Positions 11,209-24,384 are shown, counted from the stretch's first letter. The stretch: 64,000 nucleotides of DNA from Desarmillaria ectypa (GCA_030407005.1 JAUDYN010000005.1:1674001-1738000), one strand, 5' to 3'. The notes: a model not told the origin generated them from the sequence alone. A program made the numbers and translations.

Positions 11209-13749
11209 TCATGCAGGGCATCCTCCACACAAGTCATGGCCGCACCCCCAGCATGAGGCAACACCGACACCAAATGTCCGAAGTATTAAAGACACAATAC
11301 TCGTAACGCCCTCGCCGAGTACAAAACCACTCGCAATGACAATGAGGCGAATGTCAGATCTATCTTTAGCGAATCGAGTGCGATAGACATGGTCGAGAAT
11401 ACCGCCAATTAGACGTGCTATCGAAAAAGACGGTGTATTCAAGAAACCAATAGCAAATGCTACCCCGGATGGTATCCATTTGGCATACCAAAGATACCTC
11501 CGAGTAGCATAAGTCTTAAACGCAGCTACAGCCCCAAATATGATTGCAAAAGCAAGCATGAACACGCCACTTTGCTCCGGAAGTTTTCCATCGCCTGCGA
11601 GAAATCAGACTGAGAAAAACAGTTCAGACATGCCGCTTACGGAGAAGTCGCGCCAGGCTTAACCAAACATACGCCGTAGGCGCAGGAAACGAGGGTCCTG
11701 GGATATCATATGCCCAATTATATAGGGTATAGGCAGTTGTTGTAACCAAGATGGAAAATGCTGATCCAATCAATTGACCGTAAAATTGGGCCCTCGGAGA
11801 TGCATGGCACAGATGCCCTGTCTTCAGATCTTGCATGAGGTCGCCAGCCCTTGACGCCTATTAAATATATTTATGCAACAAGACAAGGTGCTCACTGCTG
11901 GGCCCCGGCCTCTGCTACTCCACCGGCTATGATGTTCGCTACAATATTTCCAGGTTGTATCCAAGCAAAGAACAGCTGCGAAATCTTCCCTAGACCAGAA
12001 ACAGGATTGATATCCGTTTCTCCAAGAGCGCGTACTCTGCAAGGCATAATTAGCGATATGCTCAATCAACAATAAAATTACATACGCGAGAACGCTGAGC
12101 ATTCCTCCGAGAACGAAGCCCAAGAAGGTGGCCCAAGGTTTAATTCCTTCATGGCCGAAAACAATCCAGACCAGGAATGTCCCGAGAATGACGCTCATAC
12201 TCCACCCTATTACAACCCAACTCTGCGGCACGAGCCTATCGGCTGTCTCGATTTCATTGTCTTCTTTAGATTCTGAATATGAGCCAAGTCCGAGATTTGT
12301 ACCAATCACCTCCTTGACATAACCAAAAACGACGGGAAGCAAGGATACAAGACTGTCAGCGCACATTATCGCTAAGGATGTCCACAGAATCCATCCCCGA
12401 GCACCGTCCGTCATACTACCGACAGGTCCAGGAGCCCAACCTAGATGCTTCGAAAGAGGCGATAGAATCCCCCATCCAACGAACATGCCCTGAAATAATC
12501 AATTAGTCCTGAAATATTGAAAGAGTAAACAAAAATTATACCAGACTCATTGACAACGTAATGGGATAACCCATTATGATCCCTACAGTTATTGGTCAAG
12601 ATACAAAAATTGCATCCGAAATTCACAAACCTTGACCGACATAGGACAAACTGGGAGTAAAAGTCCATAACCATTCTTTGGCAAGATAGTTTCCAAATAG
12701 CGGGATGGAGAAGATAACCGGGAAGAAATACGCTAAGAGCTGAGTAGGACGTAATTGGGAAATGAGAGCTATGACCAAAATTATGACATACTGTCATAGT
12801 TCCCGACGAAGCGAAACTCCATAACAATGCTTGCCAACCAGTACTTTGAACGACTTCTTGTTCACGCGCAACTAGTTCATTCTCCTCTTGGTCTATGGCC
12901 GGACTAGAAGGTTCGGGTATCTCCTCATCGTCGATACGTTCATAGCCAGGTCGTCGGTGCAACCCAGTTTCCGGCAGTGGCAACTTATGTAGCACAGATA
13001 TGAGATGAGCCGTAGCGGTGCCCGACGGAAACGCTAGCTGTTCCTCAACAATCTAGGAAGGGGGAATTATTATCTTGGATTCCTATTAGGCTAGCATCAT
13101 ACCACTTGCTTTCGGATTGGAGGGGACATGAACACCCTAGAAACATTGTTCAGTCACGGCTGGATGAGCTCATGATGACCATACCCGAAAAATGCAACAG
13201 CGAAAGACCAGCCTGCAGCAGCTATCCAGGTAAGATGAATGGGCGGAGATCCATCTCTTTCCTCGTCTAGAAGCCCCAAAGCAGGAAGGATGCCAACAAA
13301 GCCTGCCTGTAGTACGGTAAATCTATATAGTCAATAGCTGCATGGAATCACCCACAGCCAAAGGCATTGTTCCTGTTGCTACAGCAGTAGTTTGCACAAC
13401 AATTATTTCTTGGGCGCTAAGAGGGTTAGGCAGCATTCTTGATATGAGGAAGCCAATCAAGGCGGATTGCAGAGACATCCTAAAGTAGTTATCTTTAGCG
13501 AGTGCTTTGTGAAAATGCATTATTGGCGGACATGCTGATGAAGCCGGTCTGTAGTCCAAAGTAGAGGTTCGTGAAACACAGCAAGCATCCTATCAGGAGA
13601 CCCAAGATAACAGCAGTAGGGGTGAACTCTCTCGAGGCCGAGGATTGTAGGCTTGCGAGCGGTTCCCAGCGTTTCCTGGAGTAAATGTAAGCGAAACATC
13701 TGTGAAATTCAACAGAAATTACCCACTGAAGCCAGTGAGAGATGTCCAT
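11209..13749 (-). CDS. OPT-family oligopeptide transporter
   Basis: Polytopic proton-coupled transporter of the OPT superfamily (peptides, glutathione or metal chelates; substrate unknown), 665 aa. Exons: 13727-13749, 13532-13675, 13356-13479, 13185-13306, 13103-13136, 12792-13052, 12631-12739, 12542-12582, 12086-12489, 11896-12036, 11641-11849, 11209-11594; total length is a whole number of codons. Seen: REFTPTAVILGLLIG, NLYFGLQTGFISMM, LPNPLSAQEIIVVQTTAVAT, AFPSGTATA, TDINPVSGLGKISQL, AGDLMQDLKTGHL and PSGVAFAIGFLNTPSFSIAR, all typical of the family's PT/YSL-like branch. A charged loop follows LHKLPLPETG. The end is Cys-rich (CWGCGHDLCGGC), which is unusual and could bind metal (inference). 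It is divergent from metRS with 237 bp between starts. Confidence 0.9.
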
Positions 13750-13986
13750 GATGCTGGCGCTGGCGTGGAAGGGAAAAAAGAAAAGGAAAGGCCGCTACCA
13801 CATCGGCCGAGCAGTCAGTCAGCAATCGCGTCATCCGAAGAACGAGTGTCGCGTGTGAGCCACGTGGTAAATCGCGTTATGTGAGCATGCTTGCCTGCGG
13901 CTTTGGGCCCGAGTCATTTCATCGATTTGCTGGTCCTGCTGTATCGCCCTTTCCATCAACCTTGACGTCCTCGTAGCGCTGATACT
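13750..13986. promoter_or_regulatory. divergent promoter region, OPT / metRS
   Basis: Only 237 bp separate the two start codons, so the two genes share or overlap promoters. No specific element was identified with confidence. Confidence 0.4.
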
Positions 13987-16718
13987 ATGTCGGTCCGAAA
14001 AATCAGATCTGCAGATGGTCTACTACAAGTCATCCCCCCTCCAGGACACCCTGCGACGTACGGTGCTTCTGGATGACAGTGGTTTACTTTAAAGCTAACA
14101 ATGCTGCCTGTACAGGTTGCCAAAAGAAGGGGAGAAAAATGTTTTGATCACTTCTGCGCTGCCATACTGCAACAACGTTCCTCACTTGGGTGAGAGGCCC
14201 TGGACACGGTCGCGTGAACCGCAATTAATCACTTTGCAGGGAACATTATCGGGAGTACTCTCAGTGCCGATGTTTTCAGTCGGTGAGTTTGCACTCTATT
14301 CATTTTCCTACGGGCTAATTTCTCGCATTAGCTATAATCGTACGTTTTCCCCGTTTTTGCGTACTCTTTGGCCTTCTTCATGTCCGAACAGGCACTAGAA
14401 ATAGAACGACGCTATACATCTGTGGGACTGACGAGTACGGAACTGCTACGGAAACTCAAGCTTTGAAGGAGAATATAACCCCGCGAGAGTTATGTGACAA
14501 ATATCATCTTCTCCACAAAGAAACCTACGAGTGGTTTGACATTGGGTACGTAAGCGTCTTGTTCTTTCATTATATTCGAGTACCAATTTCAGTCTTAGAT
14601 TCGACTATTTCGGACGCACCTCGACACCGTGGCACACAGAGTGCGCGAACGCCCAGCTCCTTTTATACGAGCTAACCGATTTCGCAGAATATGCCAAACG
14701 ATATACAGGAATTTGGGAGCAAATGGATTCTTGGAGAAACAGGATAAAGAGCAGATATACTGTGAGGGTTGCCCCAAGTGAGTTGCAATGCCTTCATAAA
14801 AATCCATGGTTCGCTGATATCTCAGGTTTTTGGCCGATCGTTTTGTAGAAGGCATCTGCCCACATTGTGGCTATGAGGTTTGACATGAACTTTTTTGATC
14901 GCTATATTTATGTTCACACTTGTATCTAGGATGCTCGTGGTGATCAGTGCGATCTTTGCAGCCGGACGCTGGACGCGATTGAATTAATCAAGCCTCGATG
15001 CTTGGTCAACAGAGATCATTTTGTAACGACACGAATCTCGACTCATAATTACCTTAAATTAGACCAGATACAACTTCGAACAGAGGAATGGATCAAAACA
15101 TCTTGGAAAGCAGGGAAATGGTCTCCCAACTCGGTTATCAATGGAGATGGCGAGCTTGTCGACGCACGGGTGAAGGCTGGATTACTTCCTACGCCCGTCA
15201 CACGAGATCTGAAATGGGGTGTGCCTGTTCCAATTGATTCGGCGGAAGATGAATCTATGGAGGGGAAAGTTCTATGTAGGTCCGTTTACGTGTTTCATGT
15301 CGACCGTTAATCATGATTTTTCCGTGCTATAGACGTATGGGTAGGGACACTATTTTTGACCAAAACGCACATTTTAACATGTTTCTAGTTCGATGCCCCT
15401 ATAGGATACCCGAGTATCAGCGCCAACTACACACCAGAGTGGGAAAAATGGTGGTTCAACCCGGAGAATGTCCGTTTGTATCAATTTATGGGTAAAGATA
15501 ATGTGTACTTCCACACAGTCTACTTCCCTTCAGTTCAGCTTGGTGATGGAAGGAATTGGACAACCCTACACCACTTATCAACAACTGGTAAACTATGCTT
15601 TTTGTACCCAGTTGCGTACGAGGTAGGCTGACTTGTTCTCAAGAGTATCTGAACTATGAAGGCGGAAAGTTCTCGAAAAGCCGTAATCGCGGTGTCTTTG
15701 GACCAGCTGCAAAGGAGACTGGTATACCATCGTCAGTCTGGAGGTATTACCTTTTATCGACAAGGCCGGAAACAGCCGATTCTATGTTCTCATGGTCGGA
15801 TTGTGTAAGTCCTTCTGACGTTCGCACATCAAATGGACCTCATATCTTCACCAAAGATTGCTGCAAACAACAATGTTTTGTTGAACAAGTCTGTATTTCT
15901 CTCGTACTGCAACAGCGTACCCTAACCTTGAACCTAGCTTCGGTAACTTTGTCAACCGAGTTCTCAAATTCGTGTCATCACAATACAACAGTGTCATTCC
16001 TGAAAGTGGTGACGAACCAGGCCCACTTTCAGTCAATGACGAACACGATGCTGAGTTCATCTCGGATGTAAACGGATTACTGAAGGATTACATCGACGCC
16101 ATGGAATCCGTGAAACTTCGTCTTGGTCTCCAAACCATCATGCTCATCTCCATCCGCGGCAACAGCTACTTACAATCCTCAGGCCTTGGTAAGGCTCTGA
16201 TGACTTCAGATCCCATCCGTTGCGCAAAAGTCCTTTCCCGTGCCGTGAACCTTATCTACGTCCTATCCACTTTAGTCTATCCTTACATGCCCGCAACGGC
16301 TGCCGCCATTCTCGAACAGCTCAACGCCCCGGCGAGATCCGTCCCAGACGTGCTTTCAACTGATATCCTCGCCGGTCATACCATTGGCAAGCCCGAGCAT
16401 CTGTTCAAAAAGATTGATGAGGGTATGGCTGAAAAATTCCGGGCTCGATTCGGGGGGCTGGAGAGCGCCACGAAGGCTGAGGCGTCAATGCCCGCAGGTA
16501 AAAAAGGGAAAAGTAAGGTCCCGCCAGTACCTTCTGCGGACATACCAAAGACACCGGAAATGTTAGCTCTGGAGGCGAAGATAACAGAGCAGGGAGATGT
16601 CGTTCGTACTTTAAAGAGTAAAACTCACAAGACGAAGGAGCTGGATGTGGAGATTAAGGCCGAAGTAGATGTGTTGAAGAAGTTGAAGGGCGACTTGGCA
16701 AAATTGCGACATCCTTGA
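13987..16718 (+). CDS. methionyl-tRNA synthetase, cytosolic type
   Basis: Charges tRNA-Met in the cytosol. 688 aa in fourteen exons: 13987-14057, 14116-14189, 14240-14282, 14332-14339, 14392-14545, 14593-14640, 14688-14777, 14826-14877, 14930-15275, 15333-15340, 15389-15587, 15644-15804, 15857-15888, 15938-16718. Two exons are only 8 nt. Signature parts: HLGN in [17 protein letters not shown] (HIGH box), [16 protein letters not shown], zinc-knuckle cysteines ([20 protein letters not shown]), [12 protein letters not shown] and KFSKS (KMSKS box) in [15 protein letters not shown]. The C-terminus ([28 protein letters not shown]) is a WHEP-like helical hairpin, seen in eukaryotic synthetases for tRNA or partner binding. 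The start is the first ATG giving a full-length frame. Confidence 0.95.
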
Positions 16719-17094
16719 AGCACGATAGGCTATCAGTCTGCTGCCGTCAAGAGAAGTATATTATTAGATGTATAAGTTCCTCGGTGTTGATATTATTTTC
16801 AGATACCAACCCTGTGCTTAGATCTGTAGAATAGTTATACCGGATTAACATGGTTCCGTTTGCCTTAGCCGAACGTTCGTCTTTGGACACCAGGACTAAA
16901 GGCCTCAGGCCGGTAGCCACCCGACTTGTTGCTGTGACAGATTCTATAATGACCGGAATGAAGATGGTCCTGTCGGGCCGTTTCCAGATGTGCTTCTGGA
17001 GCTGCCAAAGCATGCTGGGCATAGATAGAGAGATTTCGGTGACGTATTTAAAGGAAGTTCCACAGGTGCAGTTCACATTCAACTCCCCACGATA
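16719..17094. other. intergenic, likely promoter of the dehydrogenase
   Basis: 376 bp between the metRS stop and the ADH start, both on the plus strand. A minus-strand open frame covering it (to 17205) overlaps the ADH start and has no family match; treated as chance. Confidence 0.4.
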
Positions 17095-18266
17095 ATGGTC
17101 TACCAAGGCAAAACTTTCCGAGGCTCCGCCTCTGGCAAAATCGTCGAATCTTCTTTCACTAGGGAAGAGCTTTCTCCTAACGATGTTGTCGTCAAGATTA
17201 CACATAGTGGACTATGCGGAACAGATCTGCACTATCTGAACATAGATATGGTACTTGGCCATGAAGGTTAGTATTCGTATTATATCGAATGGAAAGAAAG
17301 GCTTTTGACTGGTATAGCACAGGCGTCGGTGTCGTTCAAGAGGTCGGACCCTTTTGTAAACGACTGAACGTCGGGGATCGAGTAGGATGGGGATACATGC
17401 ATGAGACTTGTGGATTATGCAGAGAATGCCTGACCGATAACGAGGTCTTTTGCCAGGTCAAGAAGTGCTTTGGTTCGGCCGATTTCGACCAAGGTTCCCT
17501 CGCGGAACTAGGTGTTTGGAAGGAAGATTGGCTCTTCAAACTGCCGGAAGCTCTATCATCTGAACAGGCCGCGCCGCTGATGTGTACGTACATCCTACTT
17601 AAGAGGTGATTACTACCTAACCGTCTCAATCTTCAGGCGCCGGCTCCACGGTCTTCACGCCCTTGATAAAATACTGTAAACCCACAGACCGCGTTGGCAT
17701 TGTCGGGATCGGTGGTTTAGGACACCTTGCAATCCAGTTTGCGGCGAGAATGGGCTGTGACATTGTTGTCTTCTCTGGCACTGACTCGAAGCGGGAGGAG
17801 GCTTTGAGCCTGGGGGCCCATGAATTTTACGCAACCAAAGGTGTTGATGATCTATCGCAGATTGGTTTGCCGAAACCCATCAACAGACTCATCATTACAG
17901 CGGCTGGAATGGTGGATTATGACTCATACTTCGGCATTTTAGCCCCGAAAGCCACCGTCATTCCGTTGACTGTAACTGATCCCAAGTACACGATGGGTGT
18001 TCCGTACACGCCTTTCGCTTGGAAGGGCATCGAGGTGGTTGGAACAGTTCTCGCAGGAAGAGTTATGCAGTGAGCTTGATTTATAGTCTGGTTCATTCTG
18101 GCCGTTCTGACGCGTCTCCAGCAACGATATGCTAGATTTTGCCGCACGCAATAAGATAATTCCAATGATTGAAAAGTTTCCTATGACGATCGAGGGGATT
18201 ACAGAGGCCATAGAACGATTAAACTCGGGCAGGTTGCGCTACCGAGGTGTGCTTACGAACCAGTAG
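17095..18266 (+). CDS. zinc-dependent alcohol dehydrogenase (CAD/Adh6-like)
   Basis: Medium-chain NADP-type alcohol/aldehyde oxidoreductase, 336 aa, exons 17095-17266, 17323-17583, 17637-18069, 18122-18266. Catalytic zinc ligands are visible as Cys in GLCGTDLHYL and the GHE motif in MVLGHEGVGVVQEVG. The structural-zinc loop carries four cysteines (CGLCRECLTDNEVFC). The Rossmann fold is marked by VGIVGIGGLGHLAIQFA. A later Cys near LMCAGSTVF could complete the catalytic site. Family members of this type reduce bulky or aromatic aldehydes with NADPH; the true substrate here is unknown. Lower certainty applies only to the last intron (18070-18121), where the junction makes His at RVMHND. Confidence 0.92.
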
Positions 18267-19079
18267 ATGTTAGGTGTCAGGTTACATTGCATATTTGCTC
18301 ATGCAGCGCCTTTCAGAACTTAGACTTAGAATTACTTGGATAGAATACTTACTTACTCATTTGCATACTTAATAGCGAAGCACTGACCTTCATTCATTGG
18401 GATATAGACGAGCGTCATGAAAAGCCGGGAGGAATATGATTGAAGGTCTCATATACACGGTTGTGTGTGCGGTAACTTCGTCCCGAGGCGGCGTTACGCA
18501 ATAATTAGTAGGTCAGTCAGATGTCGGTATCTGTTCTTTGCATCATCGAAGGACTCTTGACTGTTAACGTTTAAGCGTTCAATATGGTAATTGACACAGT
18601 TAGATTACCCACTGTTTCTTTTGCTACAGAACAGAGGAAACAGACTCAAGTAGCTGGTACTGGCAATTCGAGTTACTCCGATTGTGATCAGCACTCTAGA
18701 TCTATGTTTGGCATGTTCCTCTCATATAACAGCGACTAGGCCGGTAAATGCAATTACTATATAGATATCTGTAAACCAAAGACAATCGAAGGGTAAGAGA
18801 GTAGTGTGTCCTGATTGATAACACTCTAACAGTGAGCCACCCGACTCCATTAATTGAATCGTCTTATTGAAGTGATATTTGGATTCTACGCGTTATTATC
18901 ACGATTCAATCTTTATATCGAGGGCCAAGTGATGGAGGAACGAACGTGTAGAACGTGGTCCGATTTCTATTTTGGACCTGCGTGTGAGACTAAATTCAGG
19001 GCCGCCCCATCTTTCTACTTAGCGGGTCTTGCTCCCGCTACTTCCCTTCTACTGTTTACGACGGCCAACGACGAGGTGG
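18267..19079. other. intergenic, no gene seen
   Basis: About 810 bp. A/T-rich, with no exon-like reading. It may include the promoter and an unrecognised first exon of the BAR-protein gene downstream. Confidence 0.45.
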
Positions 19080-21918
19080 ATGGCCAGCAATACAGGCCAG
19101 CAACCTCTTTGCGACAGAGTGGATGTGCACAAATCATGCAAATCATTGGAGACCTTACTTGGCGTCTTAAGCGACTATTGTGAGGCTGCGGAAGCTGTGG
19201 TGATATTGCAGAAGAAGTTGGCGAAGGCTCTTCGTGAAAGCGCTGGATTGAAAATCACGACCGACATCGCCGGTTAGTCCGCTCTACTCCCCCTGGTCAT
19301 TCCGATAGTCGACCCTGACTTTCAGCCAACGCGTTGGGTGCTAGTGCCAGCATCTTCGAAGCTCTATCTGACATCGACGCCAAGTTTGCAAAGATAGCCG
19401 ACAAGGAATACGAAGGAATCAGCGCTGAGGTCAAGAAATGGTTCAAGAAACTTGCCGTACGTGCACAGCAACTTCCCAAGGAACAGCTTCACATTTTCAT
19501 ATTACAGAAAGAGGAGAAGGCCCATGACGATAGAATCGCTGCTGCCAATGGCAAGATTAAGCAAGCAGGTAAATCACTCTCAACTTTGTGCGTTCCGTAT
19601 ACATCTAACAAGGACCCCTTGACCAGGCCAAGTCTACGAGAAGAAATCCAAGAAGAGTGCTCGCGACGCCAGTGACGAGCATGCACGTTACATCACTCTC
19701 ATCAGCGCTCTTGGGCCGGAAATATCTCAGGAAAAGTAGTGCGTACAAGCTACTCTTATAGCAGCCGTGCATTCAAAGTGATTATCTTTAGCAACCATGC
19801 CTTGTTAGTGACCCAGCGACATATATCTACGACATTCAATGTAGCAGCATGCATGTCTCGCATAGCCGATGCTGAATGGCTCCGAGCCTGTGAAGGAGTT
19901 CGTCGTTATGCACCTACCGTGGGGCCCTTGGGTGAATGGAGAGCTCTTTGCGAAGGGGGCTGGGGAGGTCCTATGCCTCCAGACTTGCCTGACCTTGGTG
20001 CGCCTGCGCAACAGCAACTTCAATTACAGCCACCGCCACAACTGCAAAACGTTCGTGAACATATAAATGGCACGCTTGATGGAGACCGGCCTTCGCCACC
20101 GATGTATCGGCAAGCTGAAGCTAACTTAAACTTGCAAGAGCCGACAGAAGCCCATCCTGGGGTGCGAGCCGCATACGAGAAAGAAAGGGAGCAATCTTCA
20201 CCCTTACCTTCGCCCACGCAGCCTCAGTACCCTCAAACACCAATGGGTGCTGCTCCACAGAAGCAAAACCAGTCAACACCGCCTTCCTCCTTTGACAATC
20301 CTATCCGGCCATTTTTGGATCCTAATACGGGATCCGTGAGATCATTGTCCGCATTCCCTGCGCCTCCTACTCACTTCCCGCTTCCACCCGTTAATTCGCA
20401 GTGGCAACAGCAAGCTTCTCTGGGACAGTCATCTCACTCATCGTCTGCTTCTCATGTCAGCTTCCCAACATTGTCCCGGCCATCCGACGCTCGCATTCCT
20501 GGTGGTGACAAGAGCATCACCGGGGAGACGACATCCTCGTCACCTGTCTCTGGCCCGCCTTCTCCTCAACAGAAATTCAATGATAAGACCGATATAAGTA
20601 ATCAGTCAAGTGGAAGCACGTCAGATAGCCATAACGGCCTTCGACGTCCGACACCTGTGCGATCATTGACAGTGCCAACTTCAGAAGAGCCATCAGCAAC
20701 TGTAGCAGAGTGTTCGCCTACCTCCTCCAATACCTCCAAACCACTTGATGAGCGTGAATTTGGGTCTGGTTACAAGTCGCCAACTCGAGGACTCGATAGT
20801 GTGAAAGGTAAAGGTATAGACAGACATGACACTACGACTAGTGGTAGCGTGGTAGCTGCGATGCGCAGTCGTTATTCATACGACGTACGTAGTACATCTT
20901 CTCATGGATCTCATGAAATGTCTGACCATGTTACTAGTCTGGAGCTTCCTCTTCTCCGCCTAGGGATATCCCTCGGCTGCCTATGAGCGTGACCGATCTG
21001 GCTACCCGGTATCAACCTAGTGACGGGCCTTCATCCCCAAGAATCAGAGCTTCTTCCCCGCCTATCGCCCGTGCTCTACCTCCTTTGGACTTTTTCTCAC
21101 AAGCGCGGCAAGCTGAGGCGTCCTTCCGCGAAAGAAGTCCTCCGGGAGCGTTCCGTGAATCATCTACGACCCCCATACCCATGCCACAGCCGAATTTCCA
21201 GGTTCACACCTCATCACATGACGATGCCGTTCGTCGACAGCGACGTCTCGAAGAGCTAGAAATTAAAGAAAAGGAACAGAAACTTCGTGCTAGAGAGCTG
21301 GAGATTGAGCTCAAGTCTCGGGAGTTGGAGAGACAAAGAGACTTTAAGACGAGTAGTTCAACGGCACTTGGCAGCGACCGAGATGGGTATGCTAGTGAAG
21401 ATCGTTCACTCAGCAGCCATGGTAGAGATTCCGATAGACAGATGAGGGATATCTCACTGCCTTGCTCACGAGATGACGTGCGAACTGAGATTCTACGGCC
21501 ACCACGCACAAACTCTCTCGCACCTCCCGCATCAACACGCACCTTGGGAAGCAGCAGCGAGGAAAACGGGCATCCCGAAAGATCGGGACAATCACTTAAT
21601 CAACTGCACCCGCCCTATTGCACCTGTGATACTTGCAAGAATTCCAAATCCAGTGGAACTACAAGTCGTCCTGGTGAGAAAAGCAAAGGTGGTTGGATGC
21701 GGCGATTGAGTATGCCGATTGTTGCTGGAAATGCGTTTTTAGATGCCAAACGGCATGGAGGGATGACGAAGGGAGGATTGACGTCGTTGGATGGGAAGAA
21801 AAATGCTAGTACGACTATGCTTGCACAAGAGGATGGTCGGTTAGCCGCTGGAGGCAGGAGAAGCTATGACGCATCCGGGATCAGTAACCGAAGCGTCACG
21901 AATCTAGGCAGGAGGTAG
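19080..21918 (+). CDS. Ivy1-like BAR-domain protein with long disordered tail
   Basis: Predicted 856 aa; exons 19080-19272, 19326-19456, 19508-19568, 19627-19738, 19792-20884, 20938-21918. The first about 230 residues are helical and amphipathic (SDYCEAAEAVVILQKKLAKA, FEALSDIDAKFAKIADKEYE, KKWFKKLAVR excluded at the splice) and look like the BAR fold of fungal Ivy1-type proteins, which bend membranes and contact the vacuolar HOPS/Rab7 system in yeast. The rest is Ser/Pro-rich, with a charged coiled coil (RRLEELEIKEKEQKLRAREL) and a short Cys motif PPYCTCDTCKN near the end. The intron 20885-20937 joins two open frames that would otherwise look like a frameshift. Start uncertain: an in-frame ATG also lies at 19029, or a first exon may be missing. 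The Ivy1 link is from recall. Confidence 0.6.
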
Positions 21919-22297
21919 TATGGTGCTTATTTTTGGATACCCCGAAACGGATTTACCTCTGTAACTTATATTTGTACGGGCCTCGTGCGTATATTGTCTA
22001 CTTATTATACTAATACTTACCGATATCACTGATAGTGTACTGTCTTTTCTTCATGACGCTTATGTACTGTTATGATCAGCAACGAGATTTGCATGCGAGA
22101 CATCAGGTACAGGTGGACGGAGTCTAATGGAACTAATTGAATGTATATTGCTGGTGAGTAACAAATGCATGCGGGTGTTGGTTATGTGCAGGATGACGGA
22201 ATGCAAAAGTAAGAACAAAGTTGATAAGGTATAGATGCGACGATGACAAGATTAAGAATGAGGAAGGCAAGGCAGGAATTTGGACGTCGCAACACCA
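21919..22297. other. convergent 3' intergenic region
   Basis: 379 bp between two genes that end toward each other. It should hold both terminators; no ORF of note. Confidence 0.4.
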
Positions 22298-23714
22298 TTA
22301 GACACCTTGTGGCGTAGGCTGCTGCATGGGGCCCGTATCTCTCGATTGACCTTGAATATCCTACATTACACGTCAGCAGAGAGCCTAACAAGAACGATAG
22401 AAATAAGAACCATTCGCTGTTTTTTTATCGGTCTCGGGCGCGCACCGGGAATACCTGCCTTGGCATTTATGATCGCCTTTGGGGGAATGTTCGAAAGTGT
22501 AGACTGCGGCGGGGCTACTTTATTCGAATTCGGATTCGAAACGGAATCATCCCGTTCTCTCTTCTTCCCTCTCGGCACCTGCTGCTGTGCGGCCAGCGAA
22601 CTCGCACTGACCGGTGGGGCACTGAGTGGATGTGGTGTGGCTGTCCGGGGCGTTCCGCCACTAGTTCTTCCATTAAGGCCCGTCACCTGCACTGGGGGGA
22701 GATGCGGCTTCGCACTCCCAGGACGGGGCACGGCGCTTACGGGTCGTGGGGTACCTGTACGCTGGGCAGCTAGCGAGCCAGGCGTAGAAGGTATGGGTGC
22801 TTGAATGGGCGTCGGGGTTGGCTGTGGCGTGTGAGAAGCGGAAGCATTGGCCTGGGCTTTTGCTAGTCGCCTTAGTTCTTTCTGTATCCGAGTGAGTGTG
22901 GTCAGTGATTTATTGGTCATGGAGAACGTACCCGCTTCTTCCGATCTTCCCGTGCTTGAGTCGATTCTTGAATCAACGTGCTTGGGTTCCACTGCACGGA
23001 TCAGATCCAGAACATGAGAAATTGAAATGGAACCTACGCCTTTCAGCCCTTCTGCACTGACAGAGAACGCCTCGCGCTGGGTCTTGAGGTCGAAAGTAGT
23101 GATCTTTATGCGCTCCTTGCCTGGACCCAGGATCACTGACGTGAGGTAGTCATCCTTCTTCATTGAATGTTTGCCTATACGCCACACGCGATTAGTACAG
23201 AATGACGGCATAAAGGCATAGTGAACGCACCAGGCGTGCCCTTTATGAGATGCTTGTAATTATTCTTCTTCTTCTTTTCTCCCTTGCCACCTGGATCATC
23301 GTCATCGGGATCCTGGGGATCCGCCGCGGGAGTTTGTGGAGCGAGGGCGAGAGGACTGCTAACAGCGACTTCCTTCCCCTTCCCCTTGTCAAGGTGGCCT
23401 CCCGGTGTGAGTGGATGTGATATGGAGGGCGTCGGTGGTGCATTGGCACCCTGGTCATCGGATGATATGAAAGGTCGCACATACTTGTCGTAGGCATCGA
23501 GGAGGTAGAAATGTGATATGAGATCTTCTGTGCTCGTGAAAAGGGCTGGTGCTGGAGAGTATTGCACTAGAAAGCAAAGTGAACAGGTGAGATAGTAGGC
23601 GAGAGGCTGAACAAGAGCCGGACCTGGTGGGGGGAGAAAGAGAGGGACAGAGCCAGATATCGAGGGCGGTGGTGGCGTTGGGGCGCGAGAAGGGCCAGCG
23701 ACTGCGTTTTGCAT
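22298..23714 (-). CDS. Mediator complex subunit 19 (Rox3-like)
   Basis: Nuclear Mediator head subunit that links regulators to RNA polymerase II. Exons 23231-23714, 23038-23174, 22932-22991, 22411-22881, 22298-22360; 404 aa. Conserved core: YDKYVRPF, NNYKHLIKGTPGKHSMKKDD, ERIKITTFDLKTQREAFSV, AREDRKKRKELRRLAKAQAN, then a Pro/Ser/Thr-rich tail with a basic patch (GKKRERDD, IKKQRMD). Inside exon 1 a 57-nt stretch with intron-like ends (starting GTCCGG and ending TTCTAG before VQYSPAP) keeps frame and lacks stops. It encodes a hydrophobic run unlike the family, so it is probably an unrecognised intron, giving 385 aa. The last intron uses a weak donor (GTTCTT). Family named from recall. Confidence 0.7.
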
Positions 23715-24384
23715 GCTGACCTAGCTATAGCAGACGACGACAACGGGCAGTAGTGAACGTCGAGGTCAAGTGAATTGCTATCAAGCAAATTGAAACTTGT
23801 TGCACTGTATTTGTCATCACCCTTACTCGGACCTTTTTGGTGACACAAAGCTCTTCTCTTACCAACAAGATCCAAAAACTTTACTGATACCACACAACGT
23901 CCCCCAATATATCTCCCATTATGCAGGGTCATGCCTGGTGTTTCCAATATTTTCTGACTCGCATTGCCATGAATGCATGCGCTGCACATGGTAAACCTTG
24001 AGATGCTGCCCATTCCCAGATTCTAACTCGGAAGCCGCCGCGATGCAATGTTCTGGGCGCCTGTGCTCTCCGGGTGAGAATTCAAAATAAACCTTCATTA
24101 GTACCTGGTTTGGTACCACCGTGACTCATCTTACTCAGGAGAAACTTAAGCAAACACCAGTACTAGAACTCGAGCTCAGCGTGCGGCTCTGACAGACATT
24201 GTTCGGATTCCGTAGTCAACCTAATCTTTGAGATCTCAACAGGTAAATCGGATTTTCTAAAGATGACCTAGTCATTCATAAGTCACTCTAATATGATATC
24301 CGGATGAATATTACTATAGTACACTGTAAGTTTGATATAATACAACATATACCCGTCCAAGTAGTAAAGCATACTGTTCGCATT
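23715..24384. other. intergenic, no gene seen
   Basis: 670 bp between the Mediator gene start and the stop of the second MFS gene. No supportable gene; presumably the Med19 promoter. Confidence 0.45.

Noticed and set aside
16747..17205. 152-codon minus-strand ORF before the dehydrogenase
   Set aside because: It overlaps the first exon of a clear dehydrogenase gene on the other strand and shows no family features.
20885..20990. Apparent frameshift splitting the Ivy1-like gene into two ORFs
   Set aside because: A 53-nt intron (20885-20937) with GTACGT donor and CTAG acceptor joins the two frames in phase.
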